Assembly: GCA_018907035.1 (NCBI GenBank)
Contig: JACCIC010000019.1
Location: forward strand, 31,001 to 95,000
DNA length: 64,000 nt
From: Sycobia sp. Sy_11
Lineage: Eukaryota > Arthropoda > Insecta > Hymenoptera > Epichrysomallidae
Direction of reading: 5' to 3'
Shown here: positions 13,936 through 26,695 of the stretch, one piece after another
Numbering within the stretch: the first letter of the stretch is position 1
Layout: each line of letters begins with the position of its first letter
Notes under the pieces: generated by a model
What the model was told of the DNA's origin: nothing
The model's input: only the letters and a program-made list of their open reading frames with translations
The model's database searches: none
Translations under genes and position numbers: made by a program

Positions 13936-16900
13936 TTCCTCTTAAGCCTGTGCTTTGTACAAAAGTAAATGTTCAGTATTGTAAGCGCTGCTGACGTGCA
14001 CACATCCTCTCTGTAGCTCAATCAAGCGTTGAACTCTTCGTCGCGGACGAAGGTTTCTTTTCTTCTTCTATTTCCTGTTAACGTAGAACAACGTGAAATA
14101 TTGTCAACGTATATTTCTATACGTAAAATAAGTACAACGATAGCGAAGTTGATGTATACACACTCTAAAATAAATCACGACTGTATCACATTATACCAAC
14201 ATTGTGTTAAAGCATTGAAATTTATATAGAAATACTTGTATCGTTGCTGTGAAAAAAAAAATAATTCATAAGCTATGTGTATATATATTACAACGATGAT
14301 GATCCTGTGTGCTTTCACGTTATGTATTTGGTAAGAGAATTGGTAGAGAATACAACTAGAGAATCATCATGCGACTGCATGGAACGAGACCATTTAAATA
14401 CCTGTACATCGTACTCTTGCTATGTATATACATTTATGTATACTCTCATTGCGTCTATGTAAACACCCTCTGATCTTGCCTCTGCAACTAATTTAATATA
14501 CATCTAACGCGATCGTTACCAATCCCAAGAGGTATTGTGCATCTGGTTCCTAGAAAAAAAATTTAATGTGTGTCTGGCGTAACTGTATAGGTAATCCATT
14601 TTCCCATATACACTGTTTGTCGAATCAACGTATTGATCCCTTCCTCAAGTTCTATATATATATACATTTTAATTCGTCATTTTGTAAGTAAATGTTTTCA
14701 TTTAGTTAAAGCATTATTGGTCTATTGTCCATCTTATACGTATGTAGGAATAACAGTATTTCTATATTACACTTGTATACTATGCGTACATTTGCATATG
14801 CTTCCCAATCATCGTATATACAACTTAGAAAGTTGGATATCAAGTATCCTGCTTTACGATATTCAATGTATAGTTAATTTTTATCCTTAAACTTATTTTT
14901 TCGTGTTTTTTTTTTTACACACGCACTGTCATCATATACAATGCTAACAAACCGTAGTGCTCCCTAGCGTAAAATTAACTTGCCTTTTGTATATACTATC
15001 TACTACTAATTGCAAATATATTATTGTATAACTCAAAGAATTTAACACTATTCAGAATCTAAGAGAAAAAAAAATTCATATTGTACAATAAAATGATTAT
15101 TATTACTGTTCTTATAAGCATCGAAGAAAAGTTGCCTTTTTCTGCTTAAAACTATAAAGTCTTATAAAATACGTTTGATCTGAAATTTCTCAAAAATCCG
15201 ATAACGATTATTGTAGAATTATGGTTACCGGAAAATCAATTAAGAAAAATCTACATGTATTTTACTCATCGTTTTGTCCATCGTTCTGATTTTCGGACAA
15301 CTTTCTCTGCTTTTAAAGGACGAATTTTCGCGACTGATGAGCCACAGTGCCACAATTATAGTCGAACTGAAAGAAAAAGCGCAACTCGGAAGTATTTTGG
15401 CCGAGGGAAGAAAGATTCTAATACAGTTACGCCAAAGCTCCGTGTATTTATATATAATGTGTATAAATATATATGTATAGGGCTGGGAACTTGTTGATGT
15501 TCGAAACACACTGGTTCGAGACGTTCGAATCATCGGGCTACTCGGACAATTCGAGATTTATTTATATCAATATTCGTTATTTGTCAGTCTGGTATGGCTT
15601 AAAAACTTCATCTGACTATTTTTGTCATAAGTCAGGAATGTAATTTTGTAGAATTCATAACTAAAATAATATCAATATATACTTTAAACTATAAAATCGC
15701 GTTTGTAAATTAGATAAGTATATTTATATTATATGCCTGACTAAGCATAACTTACTGCAAAAATAATTACATACAGTTTTAAAATTACACCAGATCGTCA
15801 AAAATGATTATTAACAATACGTAAATAAGTAAAAAAAATAATTGTATTTTTCGACAAATTTTCTTTCGGCAAAAGTCCATTTGGTTAAATTTATTCCATG
15901 CTGAATATTTCAATGTATTTAACGAGAAAATTGTTTAATTTTGATTAAAATAGAATTTAAATATAATTTTTAACTAATAATAGTTGGGCAAAGAGACGAA
16001 ACAATTCGTGGGTCAAATGGAGAAATTCCTTCTTTTTTCAAAGTCGGTCAAAATAAGAGAAATATAATGAAAATTATCCGAAAATTATACCGAAAATTTG
16101 TAGTAATCCGTGAAAAATGTATTTGATATCACAACAATATAAATATGTTTTTTTGTCTTCAAATGGATCTTCCATATTATAATTTTCGTGAAAAAACTTT
16201 GTTAAAAATCATTTTTCTATTTTGATCAGGATATGCTATTTGAAAAAAAAATTTTCAAACATCTTCGACAGTTCAATAATATTCTTGTTTTTGAACGTAA
16301 TATATTTATTTTCCTTTGATTAATGAATATTGTCTATAATTTATTGAATTTGTGATTACTTTTGATCAAAGTAATAATAATCCTTTTTTAAACAAATTTT
16401 GCATCATGTTAAAAACTTTTGGATCAATTATAATGCCCAAGAATAGAGCATTTTTCATATATAAATATCTTTTTGTACATTCAATTCAAAATAAAATTAG
16501 TTTGGTTCAGTGAAAAATCTGAACTTTGTATGAGTACAACTCCTCTTTATAAAAAAAAAGTCATGCTATGATTTTTCCTGATTCTTACAGTTTTCAAAAA
16601 AAAAAAAAAAAAATAATCATAAAACGATTAAAATGCTTCAGAAGTTTATTAAAAAGAAAATTGTACAGTTGTTACAATGTGTATAAATCTAGTTAATTTT
16701 TTCAGAAATTTCGAACAAACGATTTCACACTCCATATATATTCTCCATGCTTTCTGTAAGAAAAATGAAGCGGTTTTATTTTTTAAACATTTTTTAAAAA
16801 TTATTCCATCATTTTATGAAAAGCTTTTAAAAGATGATGATGCAAATTGCGACACCCTTATAACGCTGGAAAAAGCGTAAAGCAAACGATTTAAAAATTT

Positions 16901-17206
16901 TTTTTTTATTTTTTATTAAGGAATCAAGAAGGAAATTTCTACTTTTAGACCCTTTGTCGGTAATTATTGTTCCAAGCAATCGCCCAGTCCCGCGCAGTTT
17001 GCAAAACTTTTGGTAATATCAAATTTGAAAACACAACGTTATCAATTTCAAAATCACGTAATATTTCGAGTTACCATCAATCCATTGAAATTGCAATGAT
17101 ATGGGATAAAAAGAATGAAACATTTAAAAAAAAAAGGCCCAAACTGATCGTACGCGCCTCGAACCTGTTCGAACATTTTGAAAATCGCAACGCACGAAAA
17201 TCCCAG

Positions 17207-17248
<42 letters not shown>

Positions 17249-20200
17249 CCCATAAATCGAACATGCAAGGAGAAGGAGAGCGCGTTGATTACTATTTCAC
17301 ACAATACCTATTTACTTATTTGTTACTTCTTAATCCGCATCTTCTATGTATAATATATATATTTATATAATACCCTCCCGAGTATACTCGTCCGACGTCC
17401 TACCACCCCCCCCTCCACATACACACACGTCCCATGCCCCGAAAATGGGTGTATATATGTGACATTGCAGCTTCGGCGACGGCGTGACGTTCCCCGAGAG
17501 GCAGTTCGACGAGGACCGTCACACGCTGCTGGGGGTCGAGACGCAGCGCTGGAACGGCGGCGACGAGACCGAGCTCGACTCGCCGTCCCTGATGGCCGGC
17601 TCCCGTGCAGGTATCTGGTAGTCTCGGCGTGGAGGCGCCCCGGGCCCCGTTTACACATATGACACTCGCACCACGTATGCTCTTCTCATCGGCATCGGCC
17701 CATTCTCCCCGTCATCGTTCGTCCGATCGATCGTTTCTTCCTTCTTTTCGTTTTCTCTTTTTTTTTTTTTTTTTTGATTTTTAACAGGAGCGTATTATTA
17801 TATTATTAGCTGTCTCTCTCTGTGTGTGTGTGTGTGTCGCTCATGCACACCCCCCGCTCTCATAGTCGCATACACGACATCGGCTGTCGATCGTCATACA
17901 GACACACTTATCTATGTATATATATATTATACGCATATTATTATCATCGATCGGAATGAGGATGAATGGCGAGAGAGAGAGTGAGAGAAAGGCAGGGTGA
18001 CTGAGCGTTTAATGTACAGTGTTCCATATTATGTAATGCACTTGTTTCTTCCTCAGTTTTATCCAGGAAAATTATCTAATGTACATTCGAATTTTTAAAT
18101 TCGCGGATACCTTATATAAGTGATTCGTTGGACTTTTTATCGATGTAGAGAATTAAACATATGCTTATACATATAAATACATTAGGTTTAATTTTAGTAA
18201 TCGGCTGAGAGAGCAGCAAATATGTAAGATACCCGACGCGACTATGTATATGTGAGTCATGTCGTTCGAGTCTTTCTGGAGCGTAATTATAATCTTTATG
18301 CACAATTTTCGCTTTTCAATTTTTTTTTTTTTTTTTTTTTTAATCATTTTACCAATTTAATGGGATTCAAGCGAAAACGCACTACTGAAATCCAATGAAA
18401 ATTGATCTCCTGCCGATTGTATTCAGGAATTGACTTTCCGCTGGGTTTCGGTGCCCCCCCCCCCTCCGCAATGATTTCCATTTATCGTGGAAATTTAGAG
18501 AATAATACACGCGCATCACTTTCGTGTAATTGTAGCGCTTTAAAAAAAAAATCATATTTATATATGGAATTTATATAAAATAAATTTGAATGATAAAACA
18601 CAGTTATTGTATCATCGTGAAGAGTGAAAATTATATTTACGCCGGAACGCTAATTTGGGAGAGAACGCGCGTTCTCCCCCCCCCCCTCAAAGGATTGAAT
18701 ATATACAGACAGTTATTGGATCATTATTGATTTAAGAGCCATCGCGTATATTTTATTCCAACCGTTTCGAAACTTCAATCTTCCTTCATCTAGTCTTCTG
18801 AGCACGCGTTAAACCTCTTAATTAATCTTTGATTAATTATGTCAAGCTTCCCAATAATGTTGAATTAATCCTTAAGAATTAATTAAACAATCAACGATAC
18901 GCGTAAAAATCGCATCACGGGGGCCGGTAATTTTCCTCGCGAGACCGTTAAAATTGAGGTCAATGAATATTTATCATACATTCGTAAGTGCATTTCAAAC
19001 GACCTGTACAGCTTACATACGATATTTTAAAGCGCTGAAGCCAGTATTCCGCATGTAATTAAGTCTTTCATTAATGTTAACAATAATGCATATCTTAGTA
19101 TAATAAAACGACCTAGCTAGTATGCAGTAATGCAATAAGCGGACCAGCCCGGTACTGCGCGGCTGGTACTTCAACAGACGAAATAGATCGATAATAAGGT
19201 CTGTTAAAGGGGTAAAAAAAAAAAAAAGAAAAGAAAAAAAACAGAAATACAACAATAAAGGAGAGGAAATTTTGTAGTGTTAGATAAAATCGCGCCGCCA
19301 TATAGTTTTGATAAAAATATCTGAAAAAGCATCTGTACACATCGAGGACGAATCATCGTGCGCGACGATTCGCCTTTATATCCACAGTAATACTGCGCCA
19401 AATGGGAAAAGTATCGATAGTGCCGTTATACGCGTCATTGTTCGTTCTCGGCTTACGTCGGATAATAATTCGGCAGAACGAACGGGGTCTGCGCAAAGGA
19501 GAAGACGACGAATTTGGAGCTGAGGGCAATTAGTAATGCCGACGCGTCGTCGATGGCTTGGCAAGCCGATATAAATTTCGAAGAGAATTTTAAATTGTTC
19601 GGATGTTAATGTTTGGCCTAAGCCGGGGGGGGGGAGGGCTATCGTAAATTTTGGGTCTCCTCATTCATTAGTCTCGTGTAATAAATGAACACGTAGATAA
19701 ATTACTCAAGCAATTTCCTGCTTTATTTATTGTTCTCTTTCTTTTTTTTGTTGAACAGATCTCGTACGTATATAAGAGAAAAACTTTGAAAGTTTTCATT
19801 TTTCCTTCCTTAAGCGTATATATATATAAATAAATCATATCAGCGATTGGATGCCCAATGTTATCGATTTGCTGCTCTCTCAGCTTCACAATGTCTTATT
19901 ATAGCTACGAGTAATTATTCTATGTATACGGTCAATTGTACAAGTGCGCATTTGTGTTTGTCGCACGGTGCGAGACACGCCTGCGCGTCTCCCGCCTGCG
20001 CGACCGAAATACTTATATTATACATACTCAACGTTATGGGGAAGGAGTGCGATTTCTTCTTTTTTTTCCTCCTCGTTCGGGGCAGATGCAATTTTCGCGG
20101 ACCAAGAAATAGAATTCGCCGACATGTGTGTTTGATAAAACAAAAAAAAAAAAAAAAAAAACAAAAAATAGGAAAAAAAAGAAGATAGCGCGCGATCGAA

Positions 20201-22986
20201 TGTAAAAGATCCTGTTCGGGAGATTTTCTGCAGTCAGTTGAATATCAGAAGCGAGAATCGGTGATCGTGTTAAAATTTTACGCCCTGCCGAAGGGGAACG
20301 ATATCGGCTTGGCGCAGTGGCGCGTGTACATATATTATCGCGGAGTTAATTACCGGATCGGCGAATGATTGATGAACGTTGATGAGTATGATGTGGCGAA
20401 CTGTTCGGGTGGAATGGTTCTCAAATGTATACATGTAGCAGTTACACGGTCGAATTATTTTTGTGCACAATCCGTGATGGTGTAACAGAGTCTGTCTAGT
20501 CCTTCGTACATTTATCATATACACATAGACACAAGGATAATTCCCATTTTGCAGCCGTTGATTTTGAATCGTTGCTTTTTTTGTTTTTGTCTTTTGTTTT
20601 GTTGTTTTTTTTCTTTTATCGAGGCTCAAACAAACGTCACGGTTAACTTTGTCTTTTATCGTCTTAGCGTTTAATGTACAATCTGGATCCGAATGTGGCA
20701 AAGTTCTTGTTCGTTGTTGTCCCCTTTTTTTAAACAATCTGTGTCGCATTCCCGGTGAACGAATTGTCGACGGTTTATAGGAGCAAGTACTTAAAAAAAA
20801 AAAAAAAAAGAAAGAAAGAAAAGAAAAGAAAAGTAGAAAATAAAATGTTTTTCCTTTTACGCGCTTATGACGGACTTTCTATTTTCTAATGAACTGTATA
20901 AAGTGCCAGCAAGTTTTCCAACAAATACATACATTGTCATGTTGCGTTTAAAGAACGGCTCGGATTCGCGGATTAAATTTTTAATTAATTTAATCCCCCC
21001 TTGCCGATATTTCCTCGCCCGGCAACGTCTGCCAAATATTATGTAATGGAGACTACGAGTGTTAATGCGAAACCGTTTAAGGCGCGGGCTTGTGAAGTAT
21101 TCGCATGGACACCGGGTCTTACGAGTATCCGAAGCTAAATCCATTACGAATTTCGGGCATATCCGAATCCTCGGCATCCTTCAATACGGACTTTTAGATT
21201 ACAGAATCCAAAAGATTCTTGAAATACCGATTATTATATCCCGTATACTCGTAAGATACGTGTTCTATACGAATTCGAGATTGGAAACTGTTCGGATTTT
21301 CGGATCCGAGTCTTTTAAGTACGTATATACTTAAAGAAAAAAAGAAAAGAAAAATTGAAGCCAATTTCAATGCTTCGATTACGATAATCAATGTTACGGA
21401 CAGAGGCGGATTAAGATTGTATGGAGCCTGACGGCAAATATATTAATTTTTCCAATCGTGACAGCAGGGAATTATCATTTTCAGAGAAATAACATAGTCC
21501 GCAATAAACTAAATCAATCAATGATTGTTCTTAGTTTAATTCCAATCACTTCGAATACTCATCCTGAGTATTACAGATATATAATATGAACATATAATAT
21601 GTTTGATCTAATATCTAATACGTTGTTTATTTGACAGTTCGTTTAAATCATTCGGATGTTTTCTATTGATTAAAAAAAAAAAAAAGTAAAACATTTTTTG
21701 AACATTAATCCGTTATTACAATTTATTGGCAGCTGTAAAGAATGTAGAACGCTAGTGTTTACAAATTGGCAACTTACTGCTGTCAATTATCGAACTTTTT
21801 TGTACAAGGGAGACGAACGTCTATTTTTCCAATTGCCGTCCAGCCTCCATACCCTCATAAACAGATCCAAATCTTGAAAACATTCCTTAAATTACCATAA
21901 GTGTAGGTATAAGATAAGAGAAAGACCTATGTACAATATTGTTAACATTTAATGCGATAAAGTTAATTCTAAATACGTTAAAATGTCGGAGAACAAAAAT
22001 CCAGAGAAACATATAAAATAAAACAAATGGAGGAACAGGTTCGCAAGTAATGTGAAAAGTGAACTTCTTTGAATTGTTGGCGCCATTTTTAAGAGAGCAA
22101 AAAAACAATGAACACGAGGGTTCGTTGATTGTTTTTTTTTTTATTTTCGAACAAAATACAAAATAGACAATAAATAGAGAAATGTAAAAAGGAACAAGTA
22201 TAAAGAAGAGCGGATCGCCGAAAGCCGCAAGTCGAGGCGAGACACGAAGAAGAACAAAATTTCTTAATGAATATTTATATACATATAGGCATTCCTGAAA
22301 TATGTATTTCACGCAACTCTAAATTATAGAGGATTTTTCGTTTTTCTTTTACCTTTATTTTATTTTATTTTTTTTTTTAAATAAAATAAAGAATACTGAT
22401 GAAAATCTTGATATTTTGAATTTCTGTTTCTATTTGAATGAGAATTCGGATTTTGTAATGGAAGTGAATTGATTAACCCGAAAGGACCAAAGCATGCTTC
22501 GATAACAAAACTTACTAACAAACAGGTATATTGCTATGTTTAATATTAGTATTAAAGGAAATATGGTCTTAAAATTTGTAAAAACTAATATTTTCTTGTT
22601 CTTTTATATTTGCATGATTAGATTGCTAAATATTATAAAAACTATTTTGCTTTATATATATATTATTTCACAAGTTTTTTTTAATTTGAACTATTTTTAT
22701 TTTATAATCAACTAAATTATAATTTTAAGCCTCTAAAATTATATATATATATATATGCTTTATGCAGTTTAACTTTAATGAAAAAAGATGAAATGGTTTG
22801 GCTGTTTCTTTTTAATCCATTATACAATGCGTGCTGAATATCGTAAATGAACGTAGAGGTATAGTATGATTGTATATGATCTGTAGGTCGCCATTAGACG
22901 AAATGACTTTGGTACAGGGAGCTACGATTTTGGCTCTTGGCACCGGGTATGATCCGTTTCACGTTACTTTACTGACTAACCCCGGG

Positions 22987-23020
<34 letters not shown>

Positions 23021-26000
23021 GCCCAATACTAATGGTGTCGTTTCGTCGGCTGGCGCTCGAGTCGATTATCCACGCCTCGGCGAGATTCGCGCAAGACTGG
23101 CTCTGCGGCCAGGGCGCGCACGAGTTTCGGCCACGCGAGGCAAATTGATTAAATTATGCGCCAGCGACGAATTCTACTTATTATTGCCTTTAGCGCACCC
23201 CTTTCGGTAGATTAAAACGGCACGGTTAATTATAGGCCGTGTGGAATTTTGTGATTGAGATTAAAGTAAATGCGGTTGGCGAGCCTTGATTAGTTGGATA
23301 ATTATATTCGTTACCGGGGTGCGCTAATTTGTTTTTGTCAAATTTAACCACGTTTCAAGCGATTTAATTAATAATGAAAATTCTTTAACACGTTCAAAGA
23401 CCCGAAGTGGATTGATGGAGTATGATAAAAAAATATTAAGTATAATTGTGGTGTGTTGTTGTTTTTTTTTTTTTTTTTTTTTAAATATTTATGCTTTTTA
23501 CGCATTATTACGCAATGTGCGCGGTCACTCGAGCATTATTGTAGAATTTATTTATTTAAAAATATAGCTATAAATGTATGCTCAACTAATATATGTGATC
23601 AGTATAAGTGTACGTAACTTGTACGGATGATTGAACGGTTTCATAACACAAATACCATCCCATATAATTAAAGGAGCATCATGTCTGTTTGAAATACTTA
23701 AAGTAGTTCGGTAATTATTATAATTAGTATTCGGTAGTTAATTCCAGTAAGAGTAATTGGACAATTTAATCCCGACCTATTTATGGTTATTATTAATTAG
23801 GAATTATCCACTGGCTGTACTGTTACGCTTATACTCTTCGCCATTCTGCTTATAATGCTCGCTTTTTATCAGTATAAACAATTTTCTGTTTTATTATGAA
23901 TTACTATAATTTAATCAAAATTTATCTAAATACCTATTTCGTCATAATGAGATTGGTAAAAGAATTTCTCATTAAACACGTCCAAATAATATTTATTTTC
24001 CGAGAATCAATTTAACAATTTTCATTAGGTTTTTGTTTTTTATTTTATAAAGATAAAAATTGTTATTATATAATAGTATTTGGACGAATGCATGTTAACC
24101 GAGATTTATTTGAAAATCATAAATTTTATGAATTTTAAAAGATTCCATAAAAATTCTTGGAACACATTCTTATATTTATTTATCAAATTTCAGAGCTACA
24201 CAAATTATTTCTAAGTGTATTGGAATATTAAATTTTGTACTGCGCGTGCTCGAGTTAATTTTTAATAATTAATGAATTAATAATGAATTTACAATGAAAA
24301 TTGCTTTGAATAACACTGGACCACAAATCTAAAAAATAACATGCGGATGGTAATTACACGATACTTCTACATGTGTATGTGTGTGTGTGTGTCTGCTTTT
24401 TTGGATGCTAAATTTAAATTTGTTAAGCATTTTGTTCGATAGTGCGCACATCAGTCATATTCACTGTATGTAGCACCGTTGTAGCAAGCTTTCGCTTTAT
24501 CAACAGATTCTATCCCAAAATCATTAATATTGCTTATTTTTATTATTTTTACGACCACACAATATAGTACTTTAAACCATAGTACGTCCTAAACCTATAA
24601 CTTCCAAATTCATTTACTTCCACAATTACATAAAAAATAACCAAACATAGCCAACCTAATATATAATATAAGCCAACCCTAACTCGTAAAATTACCACAC
24701 CAATCTAAAAAAATTTCCAATATCGAATGTTCTTTAAAGACAAAAAATTCCTGACTTATCGAAAGAAAAATGCTGAACAGATTTTAATTCGGCGATCTCA
24801 AAATAGGTTATGCGAAAACGGCTTTTATAGCGATTTAATACCTTATGAAAAGCGGGAAGCAAGTTTATCGTCATAATTAGTAATTCAAAGATATAGATTC
24901 TAATTTAATAATGCAAGTGTGTAATTAACCCTTAGTGTACCGGTATGACGCAATATGCGTTAGAAAATAAACCATTGTAAAACACCTATTTTGTACCGAA
25001 TAATGATTAATAATGATGGATAGGTGTTAATAATAATTAGCAATAAATAAGAATAACTATTATAAATAATTAATTATTATTCTTACAAATAAATACATAG
25101 TTATATTATCAAAATTTTAAATAAATTAAATATTTTATCTCAAAAATAAATAAGTGGTTTCATGCGTTTGGTCGTCAGATGACGACAGTTTTCTCTCATA
25201 AGATAATATGACTGTCAAACCAATACATAGATAAATAAAGCCTATATATATTTAACTCAAAATTTTTAATCTGAGACAGTTATTTTGCTTGTCAAATTGT
25301 TCAAGGAAATCTCGATGTTATAAAATCATCTCCGGAAACATCCTGGGTAATACTGAGAACGAGTACTTGCAGTCTTTGAAATAAGGATTTATCATATTTT
25401 GTTCATCAAAAAGTTCGAATTTTTCAATTTTGACTTCAAAATCATAATCAGCGACCCAAAAAAAACTATATATATACACTTTTCCATACGTATAGAATAG
25501 TGTTTTTCAAGCATGCAAAAATTTCACATGGGCATTACCGTTCCGGACCGGCATGACGCACATATATGCCATGCTCCGACTCGCAAACATTTAGTCTCAG
25601 TTTGGGTTAAAATTGGGGACCTATGATCACTTTTTCATACAAACAATACGCATTGAAAATATCGAAAATCCCGGTACTCTAAGGGTTAATAGAGGTATTA
25701 GAGTTGTTAAATGATAGAAAAACTTCGTAGTGGATAGGCAACTTGAAAATAACCTGCACCGTAGAAAAAAAATTCTAATTAAAATATTAAATACTTTATT
25801 GAACCGAGATACTATTTATAGAGATACAATAAATCTTTACTACATAAATAGTGAAAAGGTATCGAATTCAAATAAAATATTCAATTAGATTTTAAACGAT
25901 TGTTTTGCATATTTCAATATAAAATTCATAAGTATAATAAGGACTCTCGAGGATTTTATAAAACGAAAACTCTCAAAAGCAAATAGTAGCACACGTGACG

Positions 26001-26610
26001 CATACCACATCAGCTTCCTTTCCATCTGCGTATATGGTTTCTGTATCGACTGCTCGCACGTATATATAGATCATTAGTTACCTATCGCAATAGCAGTTAT
26101 ATTTAGATATGTGGTCTTGTGTATATAATCAACGGGCATATAAAAATGGTTCACATATCTTTATAAGAAATATGTTGAAATTTCACAAGTGCCACGACTA
26201 TATTATTAATGCATACGTCAATAAATAAAGTCGTCCGCTTAAGTTTTTTTTCTCTCTATCTAATATTTAACAAAGTTGTGTATCACAATTCCAATTCTCC
26301 GCACCAGCCTGCGATCGAAGCTATATCACGTACATGAGTGGCGAAGATCCTCCCGCCAACTACCAACCCACGCATCCCTCATCGGCCATCGACTTTACAT
26401 AATTAATAACCCATCTGCATAATATACTCCGTGTCCGCTCCTCCTCCTCCTCCTCCCCATCCCCCGCCCCCATCATACGTCCAACCTTCCATCTGCTTGT
26501 ATGTGTGGAGATACATGTGTAACACGATTGTCTGTGTATACAGCACCGCCGTGATAGGCGCGCAGGTGGACGCGAATCAGCCCCTCGTCGATCCGAGCAA
26601 CGCAGTCTGA
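7031..26610 (+). CDS. DHHC palmitoyltransferase, ZDHHC2/15/20 type (9 exons, long introns)
   Basis: Integral-membrane S-acyltransferase that attaches palmitate to cysteines of client proteins, probably at Golgi or plasma membrane. Exons: 7031-7160, 7851-7877, 7950-8044, 8138-8258, 9022-9245, 9346-9475, 10730-10856, 17471-17617, 26544-26610. All are bounded by GT/AG with matching phases and give 355 residues. Seen: [15 protein letters not shown] leading into TM1 (about 20-40), TM2 (about 54-72), the Cys-rich domain from residue 129 with DHHC at 154-157 followed by [17 protein letters not shown]3 (about 171-193) and TM4 (about 209-231). A TTxE-like STLE lies at 240-243, and then [14 protein letters not shown], the conserved post-TM4 segment. 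The start has no competing upstream ATG in frame. The exon 8 donor is uncertain: splicing at 17618 gives the clean tail [14 protein letters not shown], splicing at 17611 gives an Ala/Thr-rich frame, and no splicing ends at GIW-stop (17621). Confidence 0.88.
9706..10633. mobile_element. MITE-like DNA transposon in ZDHHC intron 6, Harbinger-like ends
   Basis: The ends are inverted copies of one sequence. The left GGGGCAATCCATTATTTATG and the reverse complement of the right end, GGGGCCATCCATTACTTACG, match at about 22 of 26 positions over the full repeat. TAA lies directly outside both ends (9703-9705 and 10634-10636). A 3-base TAA/TTA duplication is typical of PIF/Harbinger elements; a TA duplication of the Tc1/mariner group is the alternative. 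The 928-base interior has no useful reading frame, so the copy is non-autonomous. Confidence 0.65.
11389..11473 (+). CDS. Possible alternative terminal exon of the ZDHHC gene
   Basis: An acceptor (gaccttgcag) precedes 11389. The phase fits exon 7: its final AG plus A gives Arg, followed by [19 protein letters not shown] and nine more residues to TAA at 11471-11473. Using it would end the protein with a different 28-residue tail. There is no homology I recognise beyond the charged DxG near the start, and a chance open frame of this length is quite possible. Confidence 0.25.
11515..11578. repeat. (TA)n microsatellite
   Basis: About 64 bases of alternating TA directly after the possible alternative exon at 11389-11473. 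Confidence 0.95.
12793..12879 (+). CDS. Alternative exon 8a of the ZDHHC gene (mutually exclusive with exon 8)
   Basis: An 87-base exon with acceptor (attgttctag) and donor (gtcagc). It takes the phase-2 AG left by exon 7 and leaves a phase-2 AG, so it is frame-neutral. It encodes [20 protein letters not shown] and then YNSMGSTQN. Its first residues, S-L-G-N-G-V-x-Y-P-x-R, parallel those of exon 8 (17471), S-F-G-D-G-V-x-F-P-x-R. Both resemble the conserved SLGDG..FP.R segment that follows 'LP(I/V)F' in vertebrate ZDHHC15/20. Both exons can join exon 9 in the same phase, which indicates alternative use of paralogous exons. If the donor is not used, the frame runs on for 16 residues to TGA at 12929-12931, so it might also end an isoform. 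Confidence 0.65.
13006..13069. repeat. (TA)n microsatellite followed by CGCT repeats
   Basis: About 64 bases of alternating TA, followed at 13077-13094 by a short run of GCTC/CGCT units, inside ZDHHC intron 7. Confidence 0.95.
17209..17247. repeat. (TA)n microsatellite
   Basis: About 39 bases of alternating TA, 224 bases before exon 8 of the ZDHHC gene. Confidence 0.95.
17618..26543 (+). other. ZDHHC intron 8 (8.9 kb), no further exons recognised
   Basis: This holds several C tracts and T/A tracts (near 17760, 18320, 18456, 18675, 20140, 20790, 22990 and 23460), AT-rich spacer, TTAATTAA-rich segments (18815-18900 and 23140-23400) and a piggyBac-like element at 24929-25685. Open frames here are short and show no family resemblance. 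Confidence 0.55.
24929..25685. mobile_element. piggyBac-like MITE in ZDHHC intron 8
   Basis: TTAA flanks both ends (24925-24928 and 25686-25689), the duplicated target of the piggyBac superfamily. Terminal inverted repeats are CCCTTAGTGTACCGG on the left and CCCTTAGAGTACCGG (reverse complement) on the right, matching at 14 of 15 positions. Near the ends a direct subterminal repeat, CCGGYATGACGCA followed by ATATGC, occurs at about 24940 and 25546. The 757-base interior has no transposase frame. Internal deletion derivatives like this depend on a full element elsewhere. Confidence 0.8.
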
Positions 26611-26662
26611 CCCCGAAGCCTGCCGATACTGCTGATAATACCGATACTGCTGCTACTGCTGT

Positions 26663-26695
<33 letters not shown>

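Larger units (their letters stand above)
10857..17470 (+). other. ZDHHC intron 7 (6.6 kb) with alternative exons and microsatellites
   Basis: Apart from the alternative exons at 11389 and 12793, I see no coding sequence. It holds (TA)n arrays at 11515-11578, 13006-13069 and 17209-17247, several long T tracts, a (CGCT)n run near 13077-13094 and a GT-rich stretch near 13760-13830. A sequence at about 15080-15095 (gtacaataaaatg) could serve as a polyadenylation signal. The segment from about 13,900 to 15,100 has the less extreme composition of an insect 3'UTR, so an isoform may end inside this intron. Confidence 0.55.

Noticed and set aside
15240..15533. Overlapping frames on both strands, one reading [20 protein letters not shown]
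   Set aside because: Looks protein-like for about 60 codons, but several frames are open at once, there are no good splice sites in phase and no recognised family.
15505..15540. tRNA T-arm-like ggttcgagacgttcgaatc
   Set aside because: No matching acceptor stem, anticodon arm or D-arm around it.
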